Shown in pieces: positions 25,692-34,409 of a stretch of DNA of 64,000 nt. The position numbers and the translations under genes are program-made. Position 1 is the stretch's first letter. Each line of letters begins with the position of its first letter. The notes under the pieces are model-generated. The model saw only the letters and a list, made by a program, of their open reading frames with translations. It was not told the origin of the DNA and made no database searches. This DNA comes from Pseudomonas taetrolens (GTDB taxonomy: Bacteria; Pseudomonadota; Gammaproteobacteria; Pseudomonadales; Pseudomonadaceae): the NCBI RefSeq assembly GCF_900475285.1, contig NZ_LS483370.1:1812001-1876000 (forward strand). The letters are read 5' to 3'.

Positions 25692-27248
25692 TCAAGTGAT
25701 TGCGCCGATCTGCCACGGCACAAATTCGTTCTGACCGTAACCATGCTGCTCGCTTTTACTGCGCTCACCGGAGGCAATTCGCAGCATCATGCGGTAGATG
25801 TATTCACCCCGCTCCTCGATGGTCATGCTGCCGTCGGCAATGCCGCCGCAGTTCACATCCATGTCCTCTTCCTGTGTTTCCCACAACCGGGTATTGGTCG
25901 CCAGCTTGATCGATGGCGCGGGTGCGCAGCCGTAGGCCGAACCCCGGCCAGTGGTAAAGGCGATCAGGTTGGCGCCTCCGGCGACCTGGCCCGTGGCCGA
26001 GATCGGGTCATACCCCGGGGTGTCCATAAACACCAGACCGTGGGCGCGGACAGTCTCGGCATACTCGTACACGTCCACCAGGTCGCTGGAGCCGGCCTTG
26101 GCCACTGCACCCAGCGACTTTTCCAGAATGGTGGTCAAGCCACCGGCCTTGTTCCCGGCGGACGGGTTGTTGTTCAGTTCAGCGTTCATGCGCTGGCAAT
26201 AGGCTTCCCACCAGTGGATGCGCTGAATCAGTTTTTCACCGACTTCACGGCTGACGGCGCGTCGTGTCAGCAAGTGTTCGGCACCATAGATTTCAGGGGT
26301 TTCAGACAGAATCGCGGTACCGCCGGCCGCCACCAGCCGGTCAACGGCATTGCCCAGCGCCGGGTTGGCGGTAATGCCCGAGTAGCCATCCGAACCACCG
26401 CATTGCAGGCCAATGATCAGGTGCCTGGCACTCACCGGCTCACGTTGCACGCGATTGGCGTCCGCCAGCAGCGATTTGACCTGGGCGATCCCGCTGGCGA
26501 TGGTTTTCGAGGTGCCGCCGGTGCCCTGAATGGTAAAGGCACGCAGAAACTCGCCTTTTTCCAGACCCTGGGCGGCCAGCAAGTCAGCAATCTGATTGGT
26601 TTCGCACCCCAGGCCGATCATCAGCACGGACGCAAAGTTGGGGTGGATGGCATAACCCCCCAGGGTGCGCCGCAGCATGGCCAGGGCTTCACCGCCCGGG
26701 TCTACCGCGCAGCCGAAACTGTGGGTGAGGGCGACCACGCCATCGACGTTCGGGAAGTCCTCCAGGGCCTGCGGGTTGATGTCACGGCGAAAATGATCGG
26801 CGATGGCCTTGGCCACGGTTGCCGAGCAGTTGACGGACGTCAGGATCCCCACATAGTTGCGCGTGGCGACCCGGCCATCGGGGCGCACGATACCCATGAA
26901 GGTATCGCGGGTCGGATGGCCGATACCGCGAGCGTCCACACCGAACGCGTAGTCACGGGAGAAGTCGCCCATGGCCAGGTTGTGCACGTGTACATGTTCA
27001 CCGGCCTTGATCGGTTGGCTGGCGAAACCAATGATCTGGCCGTATCGACGCAGAGGCTGACCGGCGTCGATGGCCCGGGTCGCAATTTTGTGTCCCGAGG
27101 GAATCGCGTCCAGTGCGACAAGGCCTTCGATCGCCAGCTCCAGCCCTTTGGGCAGCGGCTGGCGGGCAATCAGTACATCGTCGAGCGGGTTAAGACGGAT
27201 CACGGCGTTGGCAATGTTTTCCCCGCCTGTTTTAGTTATCAGCTGCAT
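25692..27248 (-). CDS. UxaA/GarD-family sugar-acid dehydratase (altronate or galactarate dehydratase)
   Basis: A 518-residue two-part dehydratase. An N-terminal SAF domain (residues about 5-90, ending GEHVHVHN) precedes the catalytic domain with SVNCSA, the cysteine-bearing HSFGCAVDP and IGLGCE motifs, LQCGGSDGYSGITANP and NPSAGNKAGG. UxaA dehydrates D-altronate and GarD dehydrates galactarate, both iron-dependent. The motifs do not separate them here. Length (GarD about 520) and the KGSA dehydrogenase downstream favour an aldarate; AraD1 in the same operon points to a pentonate-type intermediate. ATG 27248 is preferred over GTG 27251. Confidence 0.82.
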   Translation of the reverse strand: MQLITKTGGENIANAVIRLNPLDDVLIARQPLPKGLELAIEGLVALDAIPSGHKIATRAIDAGQPLRRYGQIIGFASQPIKAGEHVHVHNLAMGDFSRDYAFGVDARGIGHPTRDTFMGIVRPDGRVATRNYVGILTSVNCSATVAKAIADHFRRDINPQALEDFPNVDGVVALTHSFGCAVDPGGEALAMLRRTLGGYAIHPNFASVLMIGLGCETNQIADLLAAQGLEKGEFLRAFTIQGTGGTSKTIASGIAQVKSLLADANRVQREPVSARHLIIGLQCGGSDGYSGITANPALGNAVDRLVAAGGTAILSETPEIYGAEHLLTRRAVSREVGEKLIQRIHWWEAYCQRMNAELNNNPSAGNKAGGLTTILEKSLGAVAKAGSSDLVDVYEYAETVRAHGLVFMDTPGYDPISATGQVAGGANLIAFTTGRGSAYGCAPAPSIKLATNTRLWETQEEDMDVNCGGIADGSMTIEERGEYIYRMMLRIASGERSKSEQHGYGQNEFVPWQIGAIT

Positions 27249-27276
27249 CACGGTTACCTGAATAAAGGGAGCAAAC

Positions 27277-28602
27277 TCACGCCAGACCGCGTTCGCGGTA
27301 GTCGATGAGGGAGGAAAACAGCATCAGGCCGAAGGCCATGACCACAAAGAAGATCAACGCCAGGAAATAGGACCCGGTGAACTGCACGATCAGACCGATG
27401 AGGATAGGCACGATCACGCCGACCATGTTGCCGCAGAAGTTCATGCTGCCACCCAGAACGCCGGCCTTGGACTTGCCGCCGAGGATCGCCGGAAGGCACC
27501 AGTACATGCCGCACCAGCGGATGAAGAACAGGGCGACACACAGCAGTGCAATCACGGTTACTGCATCGGGGGTGTACGCCACCAGCAGGATGCACAAGGC
27601 GGCTATCGCGGCCGAGCCAGCGAACATGCTGCGCATCACCTTGTTCGGTGCACCGCCGGCGTCTTTCCACTTGTCTGCCAGCCAGCCGCCGAAGATCTCA
27701 CCGACGAAACCGCACATGAAGATCAAAAATGTCGCGCCGCCCATGGCCTTGATGTCCAGGTTATGGGCCTTGTGCAGATAGCTCGGCATCCAGGTCAACA
27801 GGCCGTAGAACACACTGTTGTAGCAGGCGTAGCCGGCGAACATGGCCAGTACCGAACGGCTTTTCAGCAGGTCCTTGAGGATCGCCTTGCGCTCACCATT
27901 GGTCTTGGCGGCCTCGGCATTGGCGTTGGTGATGTACGCCAGTTCAGCAGCGTTCACTTTCGGGTGTTCGGCAGGGTTATTGCGGATGTACCACCAGGCC
28001 CAGACGCCGACGATCATGGTGCCGACCCCGGCGATCACGAATGCGATACGCCAGGAATCGAACCAGGTGATCAGGCCGGCGATGATGATGGCGCCGAGTG
28101 CGGTGCCCAGCGGAGCACCGCCGTCCACCAGGGTCGCGCCGCGTCCACGTTCGTTGGGGGTTAGCCAGGCGCCATTGAGCTTGGCGCCTGCCGGCATGAT
28201 CGGTGACTCCGCCACCCCCAGGCCGATGCGGGTGGCCAGCAGGGTCAGCCAGCTGTGCGCGCCGCCGGCGATGGCCTGGAAGAAGCCCCAGCCCACCGTG
28301 GCGACGCCGACGATATTGCGCACCTGAAAACGGTCCAGCAGCATGCCGCCGGGAATTTGCATCAGCGCGTACGACCAGAAAAAGGCACTGAGCATCAGGC
28401 CTTCCATCGCCGGGGTCATTTCGAACTCGGAGGAAATCAGCGGCATCGCCACTGACAGTGAGGCGCGGTCGATATAGTTGATCGCCGACAACAGCAGCAG
28501 AATCAAGAAAATGCGCCAGCGTACGGTGGTGGGGCGTGCGGCGGCTACGTCATCAGCCGCCTTGGTGAGCCCTGGCGCAGCGGTTTTACTGTTCATACTC
28601 AT
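27277..28602 (-). CDS. MFS transporter, D-galactonate/glucarate (GudP-like) type
   Basis: A 441-residue, 12-helix permease with INYIDRASLSVAMP in helix 1, WSYALMQIPGGMLLDRFQVR in helix 2 and GEIFGGWLADKWKD after helix 7. This is the sugar-acid branch of the ACS family, which imports galactonate, glucarate, galactarate and related acids. It lies 28 bases upstream of the dehydratase. A second ATG at 28596 is an equal start candidate. Confidence 0.88.
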   Translation of the reverse strand: MSMNSKTAAPGLTKAADDVAAARPTTVRWRIFLILLLLSAINYIDRASLSVAMPLISSEFEMTPAMEGLMLSAFFWSYALMQIPGGMLLDRFQVRNIVGVATVGWGFFQAIAGGAHSWLTLLATRIGLGVAESPIMPAGAKLNGAWLTPNERGRGATLVDGGAPLGTALGAIIIAGLITWFDSWRIAFVIAGVGTMIVGVWAWWYIRNNPAEHPKVNAAELAYITNANAEAAKTNGERKAILKDLLKSRSVLAMFAGYACYNSVFYGLLTWMPSYLHKAHNLDIKAMGGATFLIFMCGFVGEIFGGWLADKWKDAGGAPNKVMRSMFAGSAAIAALCILLVAYTPDAVTVIALLCVALFFIRWCGMYWCLPAILGGKSKAGVLGGSMNFCGNMVGVIVPILIGLIVQFTGSYFLALIFFVVMAFGLMLFSSLIDYRERGLA

Positions 28603-28667
28603 CTCGCTTTTTTATGTTTTTTATCAAGCGGGCAGGGGATGCGAGCCTGTTATCAGGCCCGCCGTTT

Positions 28668-29666
28668 TTACAGAGTATTCACCTTTCCGGCCTTCAGTTC
28701 CGGGGCCGCGGCTTGCAGGCCATTGATCAGTGGTTCGCCGAACTCGGCCATGCTGATCTCGAAACGATCCCCGGGACGGGTCTGGATATTGTCGGCAACG
28801 GACAGCGTGGCGGTGCCGAAAAAATGCACGTGCACGTCACCCGGGCGCAGGAATTGCGCGTATTTGAAGTGATGGTATTCAAGGTTTTCCAGGCTGTGGC
28901 ACATGTTGTCCTCGCCGCTGAGGAACTCCTTTTCCCAGAGCACATCTTCGCCCCGCAGGATCCGGCTCATGCCGGTCAGGTGGCCAGGCAAGTCCCCCAC
29001 GCGCAACTCGGGGCCATAGCTGCAATTACGCAGCTTGGAGTGCGCCAGATACAGGTAGTTACGGCGTTCCATGACGTGGTCGGAGAACTCGTTGCCCAAG
29101 GCAAACCCGACGCGGTAGGGCTTGCCATCGTCGCCGACCACATACAGCCCGGTCAGCTCGGGTTCTTCGCCGGCATCCTCGGCAAATGCGGGGGTCTGGA
29201 AGGCGCTGCCCGGACGCACAACAATCGAACCGTCGCCCTTGTAGAACCATTCAGGTTGCACCCCTGCGGTGCCGGCCGGCGGGCGTCCGCCCTCGATGCC
29301 CCACTGGAAGATTCGTGCCGAGTCGGTCATGGCACTTTGATCGGCGGCATTTTGCTGGTGCATTTTGTCGCGGGTCGAAGCGCTGCCCAGGTGGGTCAGA
29401 CCGGTACCACTGATCAGGCAATGCGCCGGATCCTGATGATCCAGTGGCGGCAGAACCCGGCCTTCCTGTAGCGTCCGGCGATAGCTGTCCGGGCTTGGCT
29501 CGCAGCCTCGGGCGTGAACTTCGTCGGCCAGGCTATGGCCCTGGCGAATCGCACTCAGGGCCAGCTCACGTGTGTTTTCGGTTGCACGAACCACCTGGAT
29601 CACATCGCCTTCAATGACACCGACGTGACGCTGGCCTTGGGCTGTTTCAAACTGGATCAAACGCAT
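28668..29666 (-). CDS. AraD1-type fumarylacetoacetate hydrolase family protein
   Basis: 332 residues with the FAH fold. GTGLTHLGSASTRDKMHQ at 87-104 is the mark of the AraD1 group, which includes 2-keto-3-deoxy-L-arabonate dehydratase. Metal-binding acidic residues lie in the PELTGLYVV and GNEFSDH segments further on. In that route it forms 2-oxoglutarate semialdehyde, the substrate of the dehydrogenase encoded three genes downstream. First gene of the operon and divergent from a LysR. Confidence 0.85.
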   Translation of the reverse strand: MRLIQFETAQGQRHVGVIEGDVIQVVRATENTRELALSAIRQGHSLADEVHARGCEPSPDSYRRTLQEGRVLPPLDHQDPAHCLISGTGLTHLGSASTRDKMHQQNAADQSAMTDSARIFQWGIEGGRPPAGTAGVQPEWFYKGDGSIVVRPGSAFQTPAFAEDAGEEPELTGLYVVGDDGKPYRVGFALGNEFSDHVMERRNYLYLAHSKLRNCSYGPELRVGDLPGHLTGMSRILRGEDVLWEKEFLSGEDNMCHSLENLEYHHFKYAQFLRPGDVHVHFFGTATLSVADNIQTRPGDRFEISMAEFGEPLINGLQAAAPELKAGKVNTL

Positions 29667-29795
29667 GAAGTGGGCTCTTTGCAGATTGTTGTTATTGACG
29701 GTTCGTTGAGAACCTTGTGTGGCCCACTTTAAGTTTTGCGACTATTGCTGCCTAATGACAGCTGCTGATTGAGCGATAACTATTTGTCATCCCCC

Positions 29796-30725
29796 ATGCT
29801 GCCATCTCTGACCACCATCATTTCCCGCTTGCGACTCAAGCAACTGCGGCTGCTGATCGCCCTGGACGAATTCGGTTCGCTGCACAAGGCCGCAGAGTCC
29901 GTGGCCATTACCCAGCCTGGCGCGACGCGGGCGCTGCATGAAATTGAATCGACTCTCGGGTCGACCTTGTTCGAGCGCACCAGCAAAGGCCTGGTCGCCA
30001 ACGATCTGGGGCGTTGCGTGATCCGTTATGCGCGTCTGATCCACACCGACGTGGCCCATCTGCGCGAAGAAATGCTCGGCATCATGCAAGGCCACGGCGG
30101 TCGATTGTCCATTGGCGTGATCATGGGCGCGGTGCCGGTGCTGGTGGAGTGTCTGGCGCGCTTGCGGGCCAAACAGCCAGAACTCTCGGTCGAGATTGTC
30201 GAGGACACCAGCGCCCGTTTGCTGGCGTTGCTCGATGAAGGGCGGCTGGATCTGGCCATTTGCCGAACCAGTGTCAGCAAACACCCGGCTGCCTACGACT
30301 GCCGGCTCCGCGATCAGGAGCCGTTGATTGTGGTGGCCAACACCGGCCACCGATTTGCCGCGAGCGAGACGTTGGTACTGAGCGATCTGGCCGATTCACG
30401 TTGGGTGGTGTTTCCGGTCAACATGCCCATGCGCCTGACCCTGGAGCGTGAGTTTCGTGAAGCCGGGCTCAACTTCCCGACGTACCCGATCGAAACGTCT
30501 TCAACCTTCACCACCCTGTCATTGCTCCTGCAAGACCCACAACTGGTGGCGGTGATGCCGGTCGACGTGGCGCGCATGGCCGTCACCCACGGCATGCTGG
30601 TGCATCTGCCGCTGGAGCTGAAGTCCCGCAGTGAACCCTACGAAATAGTCACCCGCCAAGGCGTCGCACTGACTGCGCCGACCCAGTTGCTGATTGATGA
30701 GTTGACCCACCAAAAGCAGGGCTAA
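29796..30725 (+). CDS. LysR-family transcriptional regulator
   Basis: 309 residues from ATG 29796. The helix-turn-helix is SRLRLKQLRLLIALDEFGSLHKAAE and ITQPGATRALHEIE, the GbpR/CbI-like type often tied to sugar and sugar-acid genes. A TTG at 29769 would add nine residues; neither start has a clear ribosome site. Divergent from the AraD1 operon and probably its regulator. Confidence 0.87.
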   Translation: MLPSLTTIISRLRLKQLRLLIALDEFGSLHKAAESVAITQPGATRALHEIESTLGSTLFERTSKGLVANDLGRCVIRYARLIHTDVAHLREEMLGIMQGHGGRLSIGVIMGAVPVLVECLARLRAKQPELSVEIVEDTSARLLALLDEGRLDLAICRTSVSKHPAAYDCRLRDQEPLIVVANTGHRFAASETLVLSDLADSRWVVFPVNMPMRLTLEREFREAGLNFPTYPIETSSTFTTLSLLLQDPQLVAVMPVDVARMAVTHGMLVHLPLELKSRSEPYEIVTRQGVALTAPTQLLIDELTHQKQG

Positions 30726-30730
30726 GCACC

Positions 30731-31351
30731 TCAGGCTTTATCGGAGCGCATGGCATCCCAGGCGCTCATTGCCTGCGTCACTGAAGCATCCAGAACAGCA
30801 TGCGGCACACCGTCCCGGGCCAGGGTTGTCAGCCCGAGCAAGAAACTTTCGAACAGCGTGGCCAGCGCCGCTGCATCCGTTTGTGCGGTCAGCTCGGATG
30901 AAGCCATGCCGCGCTCGACACAGGCCAGGAAGCCTGCCCGGTTGCGGGCCCGGGCGGCGGCGAGCGGAGCGCATATCGCAACGGTTTCTGGCGAGCAGGC
31001 ACTGAGTAGCCCCAAGGCCACCAGACACCCCCGTGGATGATCAGGCTCGCATTGCATCCTGGCCGACCGGCGCATGGCCAGTTCGATGGCATCTCGCGGG
31101 GGCAGGGCCGTGTCGAGCAGGCTTTCGGTCACGCGTCCGTGAGTGTTCAGATAGCGCTCCATCACCTCTTTGAACAAGGCTTCCTTGGAGCCAAAGGCCG
31201 CGTAAAAACTGGGCGCGGAAATGCCGGAGCCCATATTGGCCTTGAGCTGGCTCAGGGACGTTGAATCGTAGCCATGCTCCCAAAACAGGTGCATGGCTTG
31301 TGTGATTGCAGCGTCGCGGTCGAACGTACGCGGGCGGCCCATCTGTGCCAT
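30731..31351 (-). CDS. TetR-family transcriptional regulator
   Basis: A 206-residue repressor: helix-turn-helix in the first 60 residues (AITQAMHLFWEHGYDSTSLSQL, SAPSFYAAFGSKEALF), then a ligand domain with several cysteines. GGAG lies before ATG 31351. It is divergent from an MFS efflux-type gene, and a strong dyad lies between them, so it most likely represses that gene and itself. Confidence 0.9.
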   Translation of the reverse strand: MAQMGRPRTFDRDAAITQAMHLFWEHGYDSTSLSQLKANMGSGISAPSFYAAFGSKEALFKEVMERYLNTHGRVTESLLDTALPPRDAIELAMRRSARMQCEPDHPRGCLVALGLLSACSPETVAICAPLAAARARNRAGFLACVERGMASSELTAQTDAAALATLFESFLLGLTTLARDGVPHAVLDASVTQAMSAWDAMRSDKA

Positions 31352-31399
31352 GTCAGTCTCCTTCATTTCAATACATAAATACTATTCGATACAAAAGTC

Positions 31400-31427
31400 G
31401 TTGACCAATACCTTTTGCGTGGTCAAC
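31400..31427. promoter_or_regulatory. Palindromic operator between TetR and MFS genes
   Basis: GTTGACCA (31400-31407) and TGGTCAAC (31420-31427) form a perfect 8-bp dyad separated by 12 bases, in the 118-base divergent gap. A flanking direct repeat CGATACA (near 31387 and 31440) may add half-sites or be promoter sequence. Confidence 0.6.
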
Positions 31428-31469
31428 ATCTGTACCTATCGATACATAACTAGCAGGGCGGCACAGGAC

Positions 31470-32675
31470 ATGGCAATTAATCAACACAGACCGGGGCGAC
31501 TTCCCCTGGGGGCACTTCTTGCACTCGCGATGACGGGGTTTATATGCATTGCAACCGAGACCTTGCCCGCCGGCTTGTTAAACGAGATCAGTCAAGGGCT
31601 GGAGGTGTCCTCTGCACTGGCGGGGCAGATGGTGACGGTGTTCGCGCTGGGTTCGTTGCTGGCGGCCATCCCGCTGACCATTGCCACTCAGGGCTGGCGC
31701 CGGCGCAATGTGCTGCTGCTGACAATTGTGGGCTTTCTGCTGTTCAATTCGATTACTGCGTGGTCCACCGATTATGGCGTGACGCTGGTGGCGCGTTTTT
31801 TTGCCGGAGCCTCGGCCGGTCTGGCCTGGAGCCTGCTCGCGGGTTATGCACGTCGTATGGTCGCCCCGCACCAGCAGGGCCGCGCCATGGCGGTGGCCAT
31901 GCTGGGGGCGCCGATTGCGCTGTCGCTGGGTGTGCCGCTGGGGACCTGGCTGGGGACACTCATGGGGTGGCGGACCACCTTCGGTTTGATGTCGATCCTG
32001 ACGCTGATACTGATTGTCTGGGTACTGGTCAAAGTACCCGATTACCCCGGCCAGTCTTCGGATCAGCGTATCGGGCTGCGCCGAGTGCTGTTCACCCCGG
32101 GGGTGCGTTCGGTGCTCGCCGTGGTGATCGCCTGGATGCTGGCGCACAACATTCTCTACACCTACATCGCCCCGTTCGTGACCCCCGCCGGGCTCGATGC
32201 AGAGGTCGATCGGGTACTGCTGGTGTTCGGACTGGCCGCGCTGCTCGGGATCTGGCTGACCGGCCGGCTGGTGGACCGACATTTGCGCACGACCGTGCTG
32301 GCCTGTCTGGTGGCCTTCGCCGCGATCGCCTTGCTGTTTGGTTTGTTCGCCCGTTCGGTGGCCGTGGTGTATGCCGGTATTTTCGTCTGGGGGCTGTCCT
32401 TTGGTGGCGCTGCGACCCTGTTGCAAACGGCATTGGCTGACGCGGCAGGCGAGGGCGCTGATGTCGCGCTGTCGATGAACGTGGTCGCCTGGAACGGCGC
32501 CATAGCCGTGGGTGCATTGAGCGGAGGTGTGCTGCTCGACCAGGTGGGCGTCGGCGTCTTTCCATGGGTGCTGCTGGTGCTGTTACTGATGGGGCTGTGG
32601 ATTGTCTTTAACGCGAGGACTCATGGCTTTCCACAGGGTCAACGGCAAGCAGGGCAGGTGGTTGCCGGGCATTGA
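31470..32675 (+). CDS. MFS transporter, DHA1/sugar-efflux type
   Basis: A 401-residue, 12-helix transporter starting PLGALLALAMTGFICIATETLPAGLL, typical of the arabinose-efflux/DHA1 group. The frame is open 59 codons upstream through the TetR gene's start, so ATG 31470 is the right start. Members export drugs, sugars or metabolites; the neighbouring TetR suggests substrate-induced efflux. Confidence 0.87.
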   Translation: MAINQHRPGRLPLGALLALAMTGFICIATETLPAGLLNEISQGLEVSSALAGQMVTVFALGSLLAAIPLTIATQGWRRRNVLLLTIVGFLLFNSITAWSTDYGVTLVARFFAGASAGLAWSLLAGYARRMVAPHQQGRAMAVAMLGAPIALSLGVPLGTWLGTLMGWRTTFGLMSILTLILIVWVLVKVPDYPGQSSDQRIGLRRVLFTPGVRSVLAVVIAWMLAHNILYTYIAPFVTPAGLDAEVDRVLLVFGLAALLGIWLTGRLVDRHLRTTVLACLVAFAAIALLFGLFARSVAVVYAGIFVWGLSFGGAATLLQTALADAAGEGADVALSMNVVAWNGAIAVGALSGGVLLDQVGVGVFPWVLLVLLLMGLWIVFNARTHGFPQGQRQAGQVVAGH

Positions 32676-32718
32676 ACAGGGGCATCGAACCCGTCGTCTG
32701 ACGGAGCCCCGGTTCAAT
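32671..32718. terminator. Long composite inverted repeat after the MFS gene
   Basis: ATTGAAC-A-GGGGC (32671-32683) pairs with GCCCC-G-GTTCAAT (32706-32718), and inside it CCGTC-gtct-GACGG (32691-32704) forms a second stem. It overlaps the stop codon and lies between genes pointing toward each other. There is no T run, so it may be a rho-dependent pause or repeat-type element. Confidence 0.5.
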
Positions 32719-32803
32719 GCGCGAGCGGCTTCCCGTGATGGCGTCGAGGTTGCCGACAACCCGGCATCACCACCGGCGAGACCTTGCGCTGTTGAGGCGA
32801 AGC

Positions 32804-33451
32804 TCAGCTCACCTGACCGCCGGTTTCCAGTACATCGTGCTCGGTGTTCAGGGCGGTGAGGACAGCTATTCGTAGCCCTTCAACCAACGTCTCCAGCGCC
32901 ATGGATGGCAGGGCAGAGCCCGCCTGTGCCGCTTGCTGCGGCAGCCAGGGTACATGGATGAAACCGCTGCGTACCGCCGACCCCGCAAGGGCGTGTTGCA
33001 GGCTGTAGAACACCTGGTTGCAGACAAAGGTGCCTGCGCTGTGCGACACCGAGGCAGGAATCCCGGCGGCCCGCAATGCGCGGACCATGGCCTTGATCGG
33101 CAGGCTGCAAAAGTACGCCGCCGGCCCACCGGGGACGACAGGGGTGTCGATCGGCTGATGACCGAGGTTGTCGGGTATGCGCGCGTCGTTAAGGTTGATT
33201 GCCACACGTTCAATGGACAGGTCACTGCGACCCTGGGCCAGCCCGACAGCAATCACCAGGATCGGCTGCACGTCTGCCAGGCATTGGCGCAGGCGTTCCG
33301 GGGCCTGCTCGAACGCGCAGGGTAACTGGCGGGCGACGATGCGCACATCGTCGCTCAGCAGGGTGCCGTCCAGGCGGCGCACGGTTTCCCAGGAGGGATT
33401 GAGCGTGTCCTGGTCGAACGCTTCGAAACCGGTCAGGAGTACGTTATGCAT
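32804..33451 (-). CDS. pcp: Pyroglutamyl-peptidase I
   Basis: A 215-residue cysteine peptidase that removes N-terminal pyroglutamate (5-oxoproline) from peptides. The triad fits the family: Glu81 (SIERVAINLNDARIPDN), Cys144 (SAGTFVCNQ) and His166 (FIHVPWLP). It lies 7 bases after the DUF979 gene and is last in the DUF969-DUF979-pcp unit. Confidence 0.93.
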   Translation of the reverse strand: MHNVLLTGFEAFDQDTLNPSWETVRRLDGTLLSDDVRIVARQLPCAFEQAPERLRQCLADVQPILVIAVGLAQGRSDLSIERVAINLNDARIPDNLGHQPIDTPVVPGGPAAYFCSLPIKAMVRALRAAGIPASVSHSAGTFVCNQVFYSLQHALAGSAVRSGFIHVPWLPQQAAQAGSALPSMALETLVEGLRIAVLTALNTEHDVLETGGQVS

Positions 33452-33458
33452 GGTGGCC

Positions 33459-34409
33459 TCACATCAGCAGGTAAAGAAGGACAATATTGACCACCAGCAT
33501 CATCAGCGCCGTAGGCATCTGCGCCTTGATCACCGCGTACTTGTCCGGTAGTTCCAGCAGGGCCACTGGCACGATGTTGAAGTTGGCCGCCATCGGCGTC
33601 ATCAATGTGCCGCAGTAGCCGGAAAACATGCCGATAGCGGCCATCACGGCCGGGTTGGCGTCGTAAATCCCCACCAATACCGGCACACCGACACCGCCCG
33701 TCATCACCGGGAAGGCGGCGAAACCGTTGCCCATGATCACGGTGAACAACGCCATGCCCAACACATAGACCATCACCGCCACCAGGCGGTAGTCCATATT
33801 GATGTACGCCGTCGCCACATGAGCCACGGCAGTACCGACCCCGGCGTCATTGAACAGCAGGCCGAGCATGGCCAGCATTTGGGGCAGCACCATGGTCCAG
33901 CCAAGGGCTTCGGTGAGGCGTCGCGATTCACGCAAACCCTGCAGCGGCGTGTCACGGGTCAGGAGGCAGGCCAGGACCAGGGCCACGATGCAGCCCATGC
34001 CCAATGAAACGAAGGTGGTGTTCTTCGGGTCGAGCAGCGGCACGCCACCGATGTGGGTGTTTTTGAGCAGGATCGAACCGATCACGGTCACCAGCGGAAT
34101 CGACAGGGCCGGAATGAACAGGTTATGGCCCAGGCGACCTGCGCTCGCCCGAGCGGCGCTGACGTGCAATTCAGCATGGGCGCCACGGCCTACGCCACCG
34201 GTGCCGGCAATCGCCGCCATGATCAGCACGCCGACACCGACCACAAACGGCGACAACCGATCGCCAATCAGGAACACCAGGGCGAACAGGGCCCAGAACA
34301 GGGCGCTGCTCCAGCGTTTGGGATGGCTGCTGTCGCTGGCAATCATGCCGGCTGTAATCAGCAACAGGACACCAGCCAGCCAGTAGAAGTACTCAATCGA
34401 AATAATCAT
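33459..34409 (-). CDS. DUF979 family membrane protein
   Basis: A 316-residue protein with about nine hydrophobic segments and no known catalytic motif. Gly/Pro-rich re-entrant-type stretches (NGFAAFPVMTGGVGVPVL, GYCGTLMTPMAANFN) recall secondary transporters of the ion-transporter type. It overlaps the DUF969 gene by 4 bases and precedes pcp, so the two membrane proteins probably form one transporter whose cargo is a pyroglutamyl peptide or its product. Confidence 0.88.
   Translation of the reverse strand: MIISIEYFYWLAGVLLLITAGMIASDSSHPKRWSSALFWALFALVFLIGDRLSPFVVGVGVLIMAAIAGTGGVGRGAHAELHVSAARASAGRLGHNLFIPALSIPLVTVIGSILLKNTHIGGVPLLDPKNTTFVSLGMGCIVALVLACLLTRDTPLQGLRESRRLTEALGWTMVLPQMLAMLGLLFNDAGVGTAVAHVATAYINMDYRLVAVMVYVLGMALFTVIMGNGFAAFPVMTGGVGVPVLVGIYDANPAVMAAIGMFSGYCGTLMTPMAANFNIVPVALLELPDKYAVIKAQMPTALMMLVVNIVLLYLLM

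Noticed and set aside
24954..27308. 784-residue open frame on the plus strand
   Set aside because: It lies opposite the KGSA dehydrogenase and dehydratase genes, which have clear catalytic motifs. Its translation is rich in Gly/His/Arg/Gln with no domain, typical of antisense shadow in GC-rich DNA.
29668..29729. AAGTGGGC ... GCCCACTT pair around the AraD1 promoter
   Set aside because: Only 8 bp, 46 bases apart, and the left arm overlaps the start region of the gene; likely chance.
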